Origin: Bacteriovoracaceae bacterium
GTDB lineage: Bacteria; Bdellovibrionota; Bacteriovoracia; Bacteriovoracales; Bacteriovoracaceae
Direction of reading: 5' to 3'
Length of the DNA stretch: 40,051 nucleotides
NCBI GenBank assembly: GCA_028101965.1
Contig: JAOHMI010000018.1
Span: forward strand, 1-40,051
This document shows, in pieces, positions 26,136 through 34,278 of this stretch. The position numbers and the translations under genes were made by a program. The stretch's first letter is position 1. Each line of letters starts with the position of its first letter. Below the pieces are notes generated by a model. It worked only from the letters and a program-made list of their open reading frames with translations, was not told the DNA's origin and did no database searches.

Positions 26136-27466
26136 ATTTTTTTTATATTCATATATCCCAATGGGAAAAATTGGTTCATAGGATCAAAATTATTTTTAAG
26201 TGAAGCAAAGATTTTTACTTGAGTTTCTTTCCAAAAGTGCTGAATATATTTTTTTTTCAAAAGTCCTATTCCATGTTCGGCAAAAGGGGAGGCATTTTTA
26301 TTTTTAAGGTCAAGATACATATTTTCTAAAAGTTCCAATGCTTGTTTTTGCTCCGACTCTTTAGGCATAAAATTATAGTGTAAGTGTCCGTCACCAAAGT
26401 GTCCAAATAGATTATAGTTTAAACCTGATTGAGTAAATTGTTTATAGATTTGCATGAGGTACTTAAAATTGGAAGGAGAGACTTGAACATCAGTTCCCAT
26501 CTTCTTTACTTTCATTTTAGAATTCATTTCGAATATTGAGCGGGGAACTTCGGCCCTTAATCGGTGAAACTTTTCTGCACTAATCTCAAAGATATCTTCT
26601 TCTTTGATGTTTTTTAAACTAGTCAAAAAGTTTTCATAAAAATCTTCCAATTTATGTTCTAAGACTTCGAAGAATATAAGATCTTGTCCAGGAGCAGGGT
26701 TAAGGTCTTGATCGATAAACTCTGTGGAGTTGGCATCGGTTAGTTCGCAAATTAAAGTATGTTGGCGGAAGGATTGTATTCGATCATATATTTCACTGTG
26801 TCCTTCAAAGTTCTCTTCCCATCTAGGGAGTTTGATAAATAAGTGCTTAACTTCTTGACGAGGGCAAATGGAAAGCGTGGCTTGAGTAATCACACCTAAT
26901 TGTCCTTCAGTTCCAATCATTAAGTCAGTTTCATTTTTTAATCGAGGAAAAGGAGCATTCTTAAATTCTCTGTAATGGTTAAATTCTTTTTCATATTGAT
27001 TTAGTAAATCATGCTGAAAAAGATTTGTAATAGGTTTATCTTGACTCAGAAATACTTCTTCTCCATTTCTATTTAAGAAGACACAGTCGATAACTTGTGA
27101 CCTTAAATTGCCATAATGAAAACATCTCTCGCCAGTACAACTAGTGGCCAAGCCGGCTAAAACGCAAGCGAGCTCTTCTGTTGGTGAAGTTTTAATGTCA
27201 AAACTTTTAGAATTTAACTCCTGTCGTAACTCCTTCCATGTAACTGGTCCTGTTATACTGACTGATTGCTTTTCAGAATTAATTTGAATCTCTTTAGGAA
27301 GAGCAGCTAGGTTAACTAAGGTCAGACTTTTTCCTTCTAAATGTTCTTGAAGGAAATCATAGGGGACAACAGTAGAGGTTTGAGACGAGTAAAAAAACGA
27401 TGGGTCTTGGGCCACTAAATGCACTTTTAGTTGGTCTAAACTTTTAGGTATATAAGTTTTGATCAT
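26132..27466 (-). CDS. FAD-linked oxidase (GlcD / D-lactate dehydrogenase type)
   Basis: 444 residues from the ATG at 27466; a TTG two codons earlier is also in frame. It is a VAO/PCMH-type flavoenzyme. The FAD-binding half shows VLAGLATSCTGERCFHYGNLRSQV near 109-130 and MIGTEGQLGVIT near 185-196. The C-terminal half shows NLFGHFGDGHLHYNF and AEHGIGLLKKKY, the GlcD/D-lactate dehydrogenase signatures including the active-site His residues. It probably oxidises a 2-hydroxyacid; the exact substrate is not determined. It is soluble, with no signal. The coupled downstream gene encodes an outer-membrane-like protein, an odd pairing. A terminator separates it from the porin-like gene upstream. Confidence 0.82.
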   Translation of the reverse strand: MIKTYIPKSLDQLKVHLVAQDPSFFYSSQTSTVVPYDFLQEHLEGKSLTLVNLAALPKEIQINSEKQSVSITGPVTWKELRQELNSKSFDIKTSPTEELACVLAGLATSCTGERCFHYGNLRSQVIDCVFLNRNGEEVFLSQDKPITNLFQHDLLNQYEKEFNHYREFKNAPFPRLKNETDLMIGTEGQLGVITQATLSICPRQEVKHLFIKLPRWEENFEGHSEIYDRIQSFRQHTLICELTDANSTEFIDQDLNPAPGQDLIFFEVLEHKLEDFYENFLTSLKNIKEEDIFEISAEKFHRLRAEVPRSIFEMNSKMKVKKMGTDVQVSPSNFKYLMQIYKQFTQSGLNYNLFGHFGDGHLHYNFMPKESEQKQALELLENMYLDLKNKNASPFAEHGIGLLKKKYIQHFWKETQVKIFASLKNNFDPMNQFFPLGYMNIKKI

Positions 27467-27482
27467 GGGCAAGCTCTGTTAA

Positions 27483-27511
27483 ATAAAAAAGGCCTAAACA
27501 AGTTAGGCCTT
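27483..27511 (-). terminator. intrinsic terminator of the porin-like gene
   Basis: Read on the minus strand, AAGGCCTAA, loop CTTGT, TTAGGCCTT is followed by a T run. It is a 9-bp perfect stem that lies 61 bases after the porin-like stop and just ahead of the FAD oxidase start. Confidence 0.85.
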
Positions 27512-27571
27512 ACAATTATAATTTAATCTTAACGAGCTAAAGGGTTTTAAGTCAAATCCTCTCTTCTATTC

Positions 27572-28474
27572 TTAGAAAAGTGTGGTTGACATATAAAAAC
27601 CAATTGTAGTTGAGTCTTGCGAGTAACTATCAATTGGCGTGTAGCTAATCCATGGATTAAGTTCAGTGTTTCCGATATTAATGATTGCACCCACTAATAT
27701 GTCATTGGCCGTACCGTTTGTACCTTTCATAGCAAAAGGGTCCGCTTCTTTTCCATCAGCAATGGACTCGTCTCCATTCATCTGAATCATTTGATATTCG
27801 TAAGCGAGCTTTAATCCAAAAGAATCATTTATCGTATAAACATAGTTAGGCTCTAAATAAACATCGTAGTAGGGCTTTTCAGCTGCTACTTCATTATTAT
27901 CATACATACTCCAACGAACACGTGAGTACATGCTGATGCTGTTAGCAGGAGTTATTGAGTAAGCATTGACCATATAAATGGCAGGCTTTGCAACAAGTCT
28001 TCCTTCATCGAGTCCATCACTTGTTGTTGTTATTGATTGCGATCCAATGGAATCAGCAGTTTCAATGAATCCACCTAGTGAAGCTGAAACAGCAGCGTCT
28101 GATAAGCTAATTCCACTCACACCAGTTCGAGTATTTAATCCCTCGTAATTATCCACATCATCAAGTGGGTCAAAGTAATACATGAACCGACCTTGAGTAT
28201 AGAGTTTCCAACCATTGGGTAGTCGGTAGCTTAATTTAACTGCATTAAAGAGGTTGATACCATCATCATCAATCTCGCCTTCATTATTTCTAGTAGATGT
28301 CGTATCTAGCTCCATTACAGAAGGTCCCGTGTACGCAGCAAAGTAAGTCAATGAGATGTCCTTCATAAAACTTGAAGAAGATGGTGACTTTACCTTTCCC
28401 GTAGAGGTTGATTGCCCGAAGGTGGACAAACTAGCTGCCATTAAAACAGCGATGGTGAGTTTCATTTTTTTCAT
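27572..28474 (-). CDS. porin-like outer-membrane beta-barrel protein
   Basis: 300 residues from the ATG at 28474, with AGGGAG 8 bases upstream; a GTG three codons earlier is the alternative. A signal peptide ends near STFG. The mature protein has a Ser/Thr-rich start, then many amphipathic strands (SLTYFAAYTGPS, GWKLYTQGRFMYYF, NSISMYSRVRWSMY, FGLKLAYEYQM) and ends STTLF with terminal Phe. Acidic loops (EIDDDG, DDVDNYEG) alternate with the strands. The length suits a 12-16 stranded barrel. Substrate or role unknown. It has its own terminator and is probably monocistronic. Confidence 0.7.
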   Translation of the reverse strand: MKKMKLTIAVLMAASLSTFGQSTSTGKVKSPSSSSFMKDISLTYFAAYTGPSVMELDTTSTRNNEGEIDDDGINLFNAVKLSYRLPNGWKLYTQGRFMYYFDPLDDVDNYEGLNTRTGVSGISLSDAAVSASLGGFIETADSIGSQSITTTSDGLDEGRLVAKPAIYMVNAYSITPANSISMYSRVRWSMYDNNEVAAEKPYYDVYLEPNYVYTINDSFGLKLAYEYQMIQMNGDESIADGKEADPFAMKGTNGTANDILVGAIINIGNTELNPWISYTPIDSYSQDSTTIGFYMSTTLF

Positions 28475-28520
28475 GGATCGCACTCCCTAAGTGATTTAAT
28501 TTTCTATCGTTTTTTACCGT

Positions 28521-28548
28521 GAGTATGCTATTACTAAATAGTATACTT
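28521..28548. promoter_or_regulatory. 12-bp dyad upstream of the porin-like gene
   Basis: GAGTATGCTATT and AATAGTATACTT pair around ACTA with only G-T wobbles. It lies about 47 bases before the porin-like start. It could be an operator or a 5' leader hairpin. There is no T run on either strand directly after it. Confidence 0.4.
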
Positions 28549-28814
28549 AAGATATCAGTTATTCCTTAGCTAAAAACCCTCTCTTGTAATCTTTCCAATT
28601 GAGTGTTTAAAAATTTGATAACAACTTAACCAAAATATTTTTGCTTGAGAAGGATAAAATTCTAACAATCTATTTTTTGCAAATACCTAATTTTGTTGAT
28701 TTTTGGTGTCAAAATGACCAAGGTAATTAAAATTAGAATTTAAGTAAATAGGCAAATCATCCGATGAATTGAAAGGACATAAAAGTCTGAGATACGTTTA
28801 ATATATAGGAACTT
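28549..28814. other. gap between porin-like and PilZ genes
   Basis: The divergent gap (28475-28814 in all) should hold both genes' promoters. Besides the dyad above I see TTGGTGTCA (28703-28711), AAA, TGACCAA (28715-28721), an inverted repeat with one bulged base. No confident -10/-35 pair and no small ORF with a ribosome binding site. Confidence 0.3.
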
Positions 28815-29633
28815 ATGGGCGTTAAGAAGATTAAAACAGAAGGCGAACTTCTCTCTTTTCAGGAAGAGCTAGACTTTGTTGTTAATAACAAATGTCCTTT
28901 TTTAATGTGGCAAAACGACTCCGAATTAGGTGAAAGGAGAATTCACCCAGGATATCTTACTAAGTTTGATGGAAATTTATGTAGCTTATATGCTGAAGAA
29001 GCTAATAATAATAAGTTCAGTTTTAACCAGCGAGATGTCTATGTGTTTATTGAAGAAGCGCAGATAATCTTTAAAGGTGAAGTCATAACTGACTTAAATG
29101 AAAGTCATTTGACAATAGGGATTCCAGAAGAAATTAAGAAAGTTAAAGCAGAAGAGATTGTTCAGCTCAGAGATAGTTTTTACCAATCCTTGAAAAATTA
29201 TTACTTTAAGCCAGGTGGTTTTAACCTTGATAATATTGACGAGAATTATTATGCCAATAGTAACCTTGTAGGTCACCATGACCGCCAATTATTTGCAGAT
29301 GAACTAGAATACGCCGCTTTAGAAGATGAAGATCGAAAATTCGCGTCTTTAAGAGAGTCTCCAAGATCACGGCCAAAAAAGGATAAGCGCCTTATTGTTT
29401 CTTTAGTCGATGAACCTACTTTTAGTAACGATTGTCTATTGTGGGACCTTTCCACTGGTGGGATGGGTTTTATAACCACATTCCCTGCAAAGTATGAAAA
29501 AGGTAAACAGATTTATATTCGCGGTATCGATGGAAAGATGTTTGATCATCCTATGATTGCTGATATTATGTCGGTACGAGAGGCAGATCAGGATAAAAGT
29601 GAATGGAAAATTGGTGTTAAATTAAAAACCTAA
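28815..29633 (+). CDS. PilZ-domain protein (probable c-di-GMP receptor)
   Basis: 272 residues, no signal or membrane span. The C-terminal 90 residues form a PilZ domain: an Arg/Lys cluster (RSRPKKDKR near 183-191), then DLSTGGMGF matching the D/N-x-S-x-x-G motif, and a final EWKIGVKL strand. The N-terminal 130 residues resemble a YcgR-like or second PilZ-type barrel (FNQRDVYVFIEEAQIIFKGEV) with no clear motif. The Arg motif is not a textbook RxxxR, so c-di-GMP affinity is uncertain. Its end overlaps the end of the convergent maf gene by 12 bases. Confidence 0.75.
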   Translation: MGVKKIKTEGELLSFQEELDFVVNNKCPFLMWQNDSELGERRIHPGYLTKFDGNLCSLYAEEANNNKFSFNQRDVYVFIEEAQIIFKGEVITDLNESHLTIGIPEEIKKVKAEEIVQLRDSFYQSLKNYYFKPGGFNLDNIDENYYANSNLVGHHDRQLFADELEYAALEDEDRKFASLRESPRSRPKKDKRLIVSLVDEPTFSNDCLLWDLSTGGMGFITTFPAKYEKGKQIYIRGIDGKMFDHPMIADIMSVREADQDKSEWKIGVKLKT

Positions 29634-30251
29634 TAGGTCTAATTCAAAATGATCTCTTAATAAATTAGAGAGTTGCAAAAGAGGAATACCAATAATTCCT
29701 GTAAAGTCTGGGCTAACTATATTAGTAAACAAGTTTATTCCAAAGCTTTCAATTTTGTATGATCCTGCACAATCGAAGGGTAAGTCTAAGTCTAAATAGT
29801 TGGTTATCTGTTCATTATTTAACTCACGCATGGTTAATTGAGTTGTACTTACAATTGATTGATCCCTACCATCAGAAGACTTTACATAAACTCCTGTACT
29901 TAAAAAGTGATTTCTTCCACTCATTTGTTGTAACTGCTTTTTCGCATTTTCAAAATTTCTAGGTTTAGAAAAGAGCTTATCCTGATTAACCTTGCATTGT
30001 TCATTAGGGTCATTTAAATGGCAAATTTGATCTGCACCAATAATCAGGTAATCATTATATTTATCTTTAATCATTTCTTCTGCGGCTTCTGCTTTTTTCT
30101 GGGAAAGCTTTAATACCAAGTCGGAGACGCTCAAATCCTGCTGTTTTAAAGTAGATTCATCATAGAGAGGATCTATGGGGGTAAAATCTTTTATAATCTT
30201 TTTTAATTCTTGAATTTTATATTTTGACTTTGAGGCCAAGATGATTTTCAT
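29622..30251 (-). CDS. maf: Maf/YhdE/YceF-family nucleotide pyrophosphatase
   Basis: 209 residues of the Maf family, which hydrolyses non-canonical or canonical NTPs to NMPs and can arrest division when overproduced. Features: ILASKSKYKIQEL at the start, GADQIC near 73-78 with the catalytic Asp, LFSKP near 93-97, CAGSYKIESFGINLF near 162-176 and the GIIGIPLLQL end. Departures from the norm: the S-x-x-R substrate motif reads S-K-Y-K, and an insert (HLNDPNEQCKVNQD) lengthens the loop after GADQIC. ATGA overlap with the stop of speA indicates translational coupling. Confidence 0.85.
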   Translation of the reverse strand: MKIILASKSKYKIQELKKIIKDFTPIDPLYDESTLKQQDLSVSDLVLKLSQKKAEAAEEMIKDKYNDYLIIGADQICHLNDPNEQCKVNQDKLFSKPRNFENAKKQLQQMSGRNHFLSTGVYVKSSDGRDQSIVSTTQLTMRELNNEQITNYLDLDLPFDCAGSYKIESFGINLFTNIVSPDFTGIIGIPLLQLSNLLRDHFELDLLGF

Positions 30252-32302
30252 TGAATTTTCTTATTTTGTGATTTATTGAGGTTGGAAGAATTTGTTAAAT
30301 AGGTATAGCTAAATAAGGATTGGTCATAAAAGTCGGCTAATTTAACACCTTCTCTTGGGCGAATTTCTCCATTTTTAATCAATCGATCAAGAGATTGTTT
30401 AATTGTCTTACACAATTCATAAGGAGAATACTGAACTGAACTTAGGACATGTGACTTTTTATTACCGCGAATAGTTTCTTCTACATAGAAATTTTGGTCT
30501 TCTTCCTCGTCAAAGTAAATATGGGCTTCATTAACTCTTCCAAAAAGATTATGATTGTCACCCATAATGTCTTGATAGGCACCTGTGAGAAAAATTCCAA
30601 TTAAGTATTCTTCTCCTTTCTCTAGTCCGTGGAGTTTAACTGTTTTACTTCTACCTTCTTTGGATAAAAATGCGTCAATCTTTCCATCTGAGTCACAGGT
30701 AATATCTGCTAATTGAGCATTAATATCTGGACGTTCATTTAAGCGGGTTAAAGGGGCGACAGGGAGAATTTGGCCAATTCCCCAGGTATCAGCTGTGGAT
30801 TGAAACACTGAGAAGTTACAGAGGTATTTTTGGCTAAACTTAGGAATTAGCGCTTTGATCTCATCAGGAATGACGTGCTCGCTATTTTCACACTCCTGAA
30901 TAATTTTTTGGCAAAGACTCCAATATAGGGTTTCAATTTTTGCGCGTTCCACAAGAGAAATTACTCCAAGTTTAAAAGCAGCAATTGCCTCTTCCTTTAG
31001 AACTTCAATATCATGAAATGTTTCAAGGAAGTTTGTTCTATTGAAATCCTCATAAAGCTCTTTTAGATTTTTAACGATACTATGATCGTTGTTATTAAAA
31101 TTAAATTCATTGACGTTGTAATCGATTAAATTAATATGTCCAAAAACATCAGTAATAATCATAGAGTGATGAGCTGTTATATATCGACCACTTTCAGTCA
31201 CAATATGTGGATGATTAATTTTTTTCTCATCACAGACCTCTTGAGTAATATAAATGACATCTCTTATGTATTCTTCTAGGTTATAATTAATTGATGATGC
31301 AGTCGCAGTTTGAGAACCATCATAGTTTACTCCAATTCCTCCGCCAACATCAAAATACTCTAAAGGAACTCCAAGCTCTTTTAACTCACAATAGATTCTT
31401 GCCCCTTCTGTGATACAATCCTTGATGGTTCTGATGTCAGGAATTTGGCTTCCAACATGGAAGTGGAGAAGTTTAGTGGCCCCTAATAAATTATTTTCTT
31501 TTAATAGTTTTATACATTTGAGTAAATCTGGAGCAGTTAATCCAAATTTGGCAAAATCTCCAGATGAATCAGACCATTTTCCAGAGCTTCTTGTGGAAAG
31601 CTTCCCTCTTAAACCAATCATCGGAGGCTCTTCCATTCCTTCTTCTTGGATTAAATCTACTAGTTCGACTAATTCTGAAAACTTTTCGATTACGACGACA
31701 ATATTCTTCTTAAGTCTTTTCCCAAGCAAGGATAATTTAAGATATTCACGATCTTTATATCCATTTAATATGGTTAATGATTTTGGATTATTATTATTGG
31801 CCAAAGCTGCGATTAGCTCTGGTTTTGATCCGGCCTCTAAACCGTAATTGAATTCTAATCCGGCATCGACGATCTCTTCAACAACTTCGCGCATTTGATT
31901 AACTTTGACTGGAAAAACTCCAAAGTATTCACCTTGGTATCCTGCTTCTTGAATGATTTGATTAAAAGTTAAATTTAGTTTTTTTACCTGATTTCTCAAT
32001 ATGTCGTGAAAGCGAAGAACGAGTGGGAATTCAAGATTGTCTCGTTTACATTCCTGGATAACTTCATTTAACTTTATATAGTGCTTTTCACCTTGCTGAA
32101 GAACATCGACACATAGGTTCCCATGAGAATCTATTTTGAAGTATCCATCAGACCAGTTTGAGAATTGATAAGTTTCATTAGAGTCCTCAATAGACCATTC
32201 TTGAAAATCATTTTTGCTTAAGCAAATGTTCTGTTGAATTTGATGAGGTGGTAACGGGCGACTGCCTAATAGATCTTGCTCTTGACCATGTAAATCTTTC
32301 AC
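30248..32302 (-). CDS. speA: biosynthetic arginine decarboxylase
   Basis: 684 residues; E. coli SpeA has 658. A PLP enzyme of the alanine-racemase fold that converts arginine to agmatine, the first step of putrescine and spermidine synthesis. Visible: FPVKVNQ near 130-136 with the PLP Lys, HVGSQIPDIRTI, YFDVGGGIGVNYDG, and near the C-terminus CNFSVFQSTADTWGIGQILPVAPL and ITCDSDGKID, all SpeA signatures. The start is GTG at 32302 with GGGAG about 8 bases upstream. The next gene, maf, begins within its stop codon. No agmatinase or agmatine deiminase is in the window. Confidence 0.95.
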   Translation of the reverse strand: MKDLHGQEQDLLGSRPLPPHQIQQNICLSKNDFQEWSIEDSNETYQFSNWSDGYFKIDSHGNLCVDVLQQGEKHYIKLNEVIQECKRDNLEFPLVLRFHDILRNQVKKLNLTFNQIIQEAGYQGEYFGVFPVKVNQMREVVEEIVDAGLEFNYGLEAGSKPELIAALANNNNPKSLTILNGYKDREYLKLSLLGKRLKKNIVVVIEKFSELVELVDLIQEEGMEEPPMIGLRGKLSTRSSGKWSDSSGDFAKFGLTAPDLLKCIKLLKENNLLGATKLLHFHVGSQIPDIRTIKDCITEGARIYCELKELGVPLEYFDVGGGIGVNYDGSQTATASSINYNLEEYIRDVIYITQEVCDEKKINHPHIVTESGRYITAHHSMIITDVFGHINLIDYNVNEFNFNNNDHSIVKNLKELYEDFNRTNFLETFHDIEVLKEEAIAAFKLGVISLVERAKIETLYWSLCQKIIQECENSEHVIPDEIKALIPKFSQKYLCNFSVFQSTADTWGIGQILPVAPLTRLNERPDINAQLADITCDSDGKIDAFLSKEGRSKTVKLHGLEKGEEYLIGIFLTGAYQDIMGDNHNLFGRVNEAHIYFDEEEDQNFYVEETIRGNKKSHVLSSVQYSPYELCKTIKQSLDRLIKNGEIRPREGVKLADFYDQSLFSYTYLTNSSNLNKSQNKKIQ

Positions 32303-32385
32303 TCTCTTTCTCCCGATTTTCTTTTATGCGAAGTCCTTTAATTTAAAAATACTTCTGCTTAAAAGCAATGGAAAAATCAGAGAAT

Positions 32386-32418
32386 TCAGGTGAGATGAAA
32401 AAATTTCACCCCACCTGA
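32386..32418 (-). terminator. hairpin just after the small lipoprotein gene
   Basis: TCAGGTG (32386-32392) pairs with CACCTGA (32412-32418), and a further GTGAAA/TTTCA-type pairing is possible within. On the minus strand it begins 7 bases after the lipoprotein stop and is followed by AATTCTCTGATTTTT. It is likely a terminator separating this gene from speA, though the T run is 9 bases away. Confidence 0.5.
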
Positions 32419-32425
32419 CTAAAGT

Positions 32426-32608
32426 TTAATAACGAGAGTTTCTCAGGTGATCGGGGTCAATTAATTGCTTCGGAACTTTTTTGGCCAGCACGTCTTTTTC
32501 CAATTCAGTTAATTCGTTATCTGAATTGAGCTGGGACTTCAAATTTGGGCTTGAGCAAGCAGCAGTTAAAAGTAATAAAAAAAGTAAAAACTTTGTTGAT
32601 GATAACAT
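32426..32608 (-). CDS. small lipoprotein under a sigma-54-like promoter
   Basis: 60 residues. Signal peptide with a long Leu run and lipobox L-T-A-A-C (Cys18), then S-S-P-N and a charged 40-residue tail ending in Tyr. Ser after the Cys suggests outer-membrane sorting. AAGGAGG lies 6 bases before the ATG, an excellent site, but it falls in a predicted hairpin loop. Small size, its own promoter and hairpin at the 3' end make it a monocistronic, probably abundant, lipoprotein. Function unknown; Lpp-like or entericidin-like roles cannot be told from sequence. Confidence 0.72.
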   Translation of the reverse strand: MLSSTKFLLFLLLLTAACSSPNLKSQLNSDNELTELEKDVLAKKVPKQLIDPDHLRNSRY

Positions 32609-32612
32609 AGTA

Positions 32613-32659
32613 GGCCTCCTTGCCAGTTGCTATCTCGAGACTCAATTCCATGTGTCTCG
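32613..32659 (-). promoter_or_regulatory. two GGA-loop hairpins in the lipoprotein mRNA leader
   Basis: On the minus strand CGAGAC (32659-32654) pairs with GTCTCG (32641-32636) around ACATGGAATTGA. Downstream GGC-AAGGAG-GCC (32624-32613) places the Shine-Dalgarno in a hairpin loop. A GGA-loop hairpin at the Shine-Dalgarno plus another upstream is the known layout of CsrA-repressed mRNAs. CsrA control is inferred. Confidence 0.4.
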
Positions 32660-32675
32660 CAATAATATATACTAA

Positions 32676-32691
32676 TGCTAAATTGGTGCCA
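32676..32691 (-). promoter_or_regulatory. probable sigma-54 promoter of the small lipoprotein
   Basis: On the minus strand TGGCACCAATTTAGCA matches TGGCACGNNNNTTGCW except at two positions; GG and GC are 12 bases apart. The predicted start is near 32665, giving a 57-base leader that contains the GGA-loop hairpins. The -12 box (TAGCA instead of TTGCA) is weaker than that at 24791. Confidence 0.55.
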
Positions 32692-32768
32692 AAAGTTTAG
32701 ACAGTATTTGGTGTCAGGGATAGACCATTTGCTTAAAAAAGGTATCAAATTGTCTTTAGTGGAGGTTT

Positions 32769-33203
32769 TTAGGTATCGTTTTGAATCAATTGATAAAAAA
32801 ACCTTTGTTCATCAATTGTTAATGGGACTAAGGATGAGTCAGATTTCTTTTTTAAGCCTTTTAGATTGATAACATTATCTAAATTCCGTAAATTCGCAGA
32901 AAGTCTTTTGGCGATAATGAATAGCCATGAGGGAAATTTTTTTTTAATTATAGTTTGATTTATTTTTATTAATTGAGATTCTCTTGTTGTAATAACATTA
33001 GCAGATCTGTCTTGGTTATCAAGGAAACTAAATTCACCTATAAATTCACCTGGTCCAAGATATGAGATTGGGGTAACGGCAGAGTTTTTCATAATACAAA
33101 TGAGAACTTCGCCTGTGACTATTAGATAAAGGTGCTTCGAGCTATTCCCTTGTTTGCAAACTAAGGTATGCTTTGGAAGTTGAATCGTTTTAATTTCACT
33201 CAT
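32769..33203 (-). CDS. stand-alone cyclic nucleotide-binding-domain protein
   Basis: 144 residues consisting mostly of one cNMP-binding beta-roll: YLIVTGEV near 26-33 and the phosphate-binding cassette GEFIGEFSFLDNQDRSANV at 52-70, with E57, R66 and S67 in the positions that bind cAMP or cGMP in CRP. No DNA-binding helix-turn-helix follows; the last 60 residues are helical and basic. It is therefore probably a sensor or regulatory subunit and not a transcription factor. It starts one base after the stop of the upstream gene, so they form an operon. Confidence 0.78.
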   Translation of the reverse strand: MSEIKTIQLPKHTLVCKQGNSSKHLYLIVTGEVLICIMKNSAVTPISYLGPGEFIGEFSFLDNQDRSANVITTRESQLIKINQTIIKKKFPSWLFIIAKRLSANLRNLDNVINLKGLKKKSDSSLVPLTIDEQRFFYQLIQNDT

Positions 33204-33204
33204 G

Positions 33205-34200
33205 CTAGAAACCTTTTAGTAATTCTTTATAAAGCTGTGCCATGATTTTTCCCATAGTATTATTATTATCAAACTCACGATTAAATGAAATATCATCTAA
33301 ACGAATTGTGTACAGTCCATATTGTTTAGCAACAGTCGTTAGTAGTTTATTAATGATTATTGGATGCGAAAAGGGCATACAAGATTTGAGGGCTTTTTCT
33401 TCTAGTATTGTTTTTAATTCCTGTATGTTGTTTTTTGTTACTTTTTTTTGATTAAAGTCTTTGATGGTTTTGATACCTGAAGAAATTCTTTCATTAGAAT
33501 CATAACAACTAGAGAATGATGGGTAATTAAAATCCACAGGAGTCAAAACTAATACTAAATGTTTATTTTTCTTCTTTAGTCTTTTAATTAAATCGATAAG
33601 TTTAGATTTAAATAGTGTCAATTGTAATTCCATATTTTGAATGTAGTGAGTAGGACTTTTTACATAATTAATTTTATCATTGGCACCGGCTAGTTTATAT
33701 TTTTTTTCAAAGTAGGTTGATTGTATGAATTCATTTAGTTTTGAGTTGTTTAAGTACTGACCTAAACTAGCAATTATTGAACTCGAAACGACCTTAAGCT
33801 GTCTAAGGTATGCTGGGATTTCATTTTCTGCTAAGTAGAAATTGTCTAATTCATCAGGTGAAAAGTAATAAAAATATATTTGAAAAGGTAGATTTGATAT
33901 AAATTTATTGTCGTGGTTGTGAAATGTTGTTTCTTGAGATCCTATAATCTGATGGGGGAATGTCTCTAATTCGAGTGTTTTTTTTAAGACGAGCACTTGT
34001 TTTTCAATTTCGCTATGTTTCAGATGACCCATATAGATTATTTTAGCTAACTTATTTGTAGAGGTTTGTTCCGATGTATGGTTAGGAATTTTAGCACCAT
34101 AGGGAGAAAAGTAATAAGAGAAGCATTGGGTCCTTAGAAGAACCATAAACAGTGCGAATTTAAAGAGAAGCCTAGGCATATTTTGGTACTTTTTTTTCAC
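33205..34200 (-). CDS. secreted protein of unknown function, possibly SGNH-hydrolase-like
   Basis: 331 residues from the GTG at 34200; an in-frame ATG at 34179 gives a more typical signal peptide (MPRLLFKFALFMVLL). Neither has a clear ribosome binding site. The mature region is basic. The C-terminal part has a hydrophobic strand LVLVLTPVDF followed by helices and a late SHPIIINKLLTTVAKQYGLY segment, reminiscent of SGNH/GDSL folds, but I see no convincing catalytic Ser block. It is one base ahead of the cNMP-binding gene and divergent from the U32 pair. Confidence 0.5.
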   Translation of the reverse strand: MKKKYQNMPRLLFKFALFMVLLRTQCFSYYFSPYGAKIPNHTSEQTSTNKLAKIIYMGHLKHSEIEKQVLVLKKTLELETFPHQIIGSQETTFHNHDNKFISNLPFQIYFYYFSPDELDNFYLAENEIPAYLRQLKVVSSSIIASLGQYLNNSKLNEFIQSTYFEKKYKLAGANDKINYVKSPTHYIQNMELQLTLFKSKLIDLIKRLKKKNKHLVLVLTPVDFNYPSFSSCYDSNERISSGIKTIKDFNQKKVTKNNIQELKTILEEKALKSCMPFSHPIIINKLLTTVAKQYGLYTIRLDDISFNREFDNNNTMGKIMAQLYKELLKGF

Positions 34201-34278
34201 TATTCTTGTTTAAATTTTGGTTATAGGGTAAATCTTTTAATTTAAAATTATTTTATAGTAACTAAGGACGAAGGTAAA

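Noticed and set aside
31410-31847. 145-codon plus-strand ORF inside speA
   Set aside because: It lies wholly antisense to a well-conserved enzyme; its Ser/Pro/Leu-rich composition is typical of a shadow frame.
32675-32869. 64-codon plus-strand ORF beside the cNMP-binding gene
   Set aside because: It overlaps the sigma-54-like promoter and the 3' end of the cNMP gene, with no ribosome binding site.
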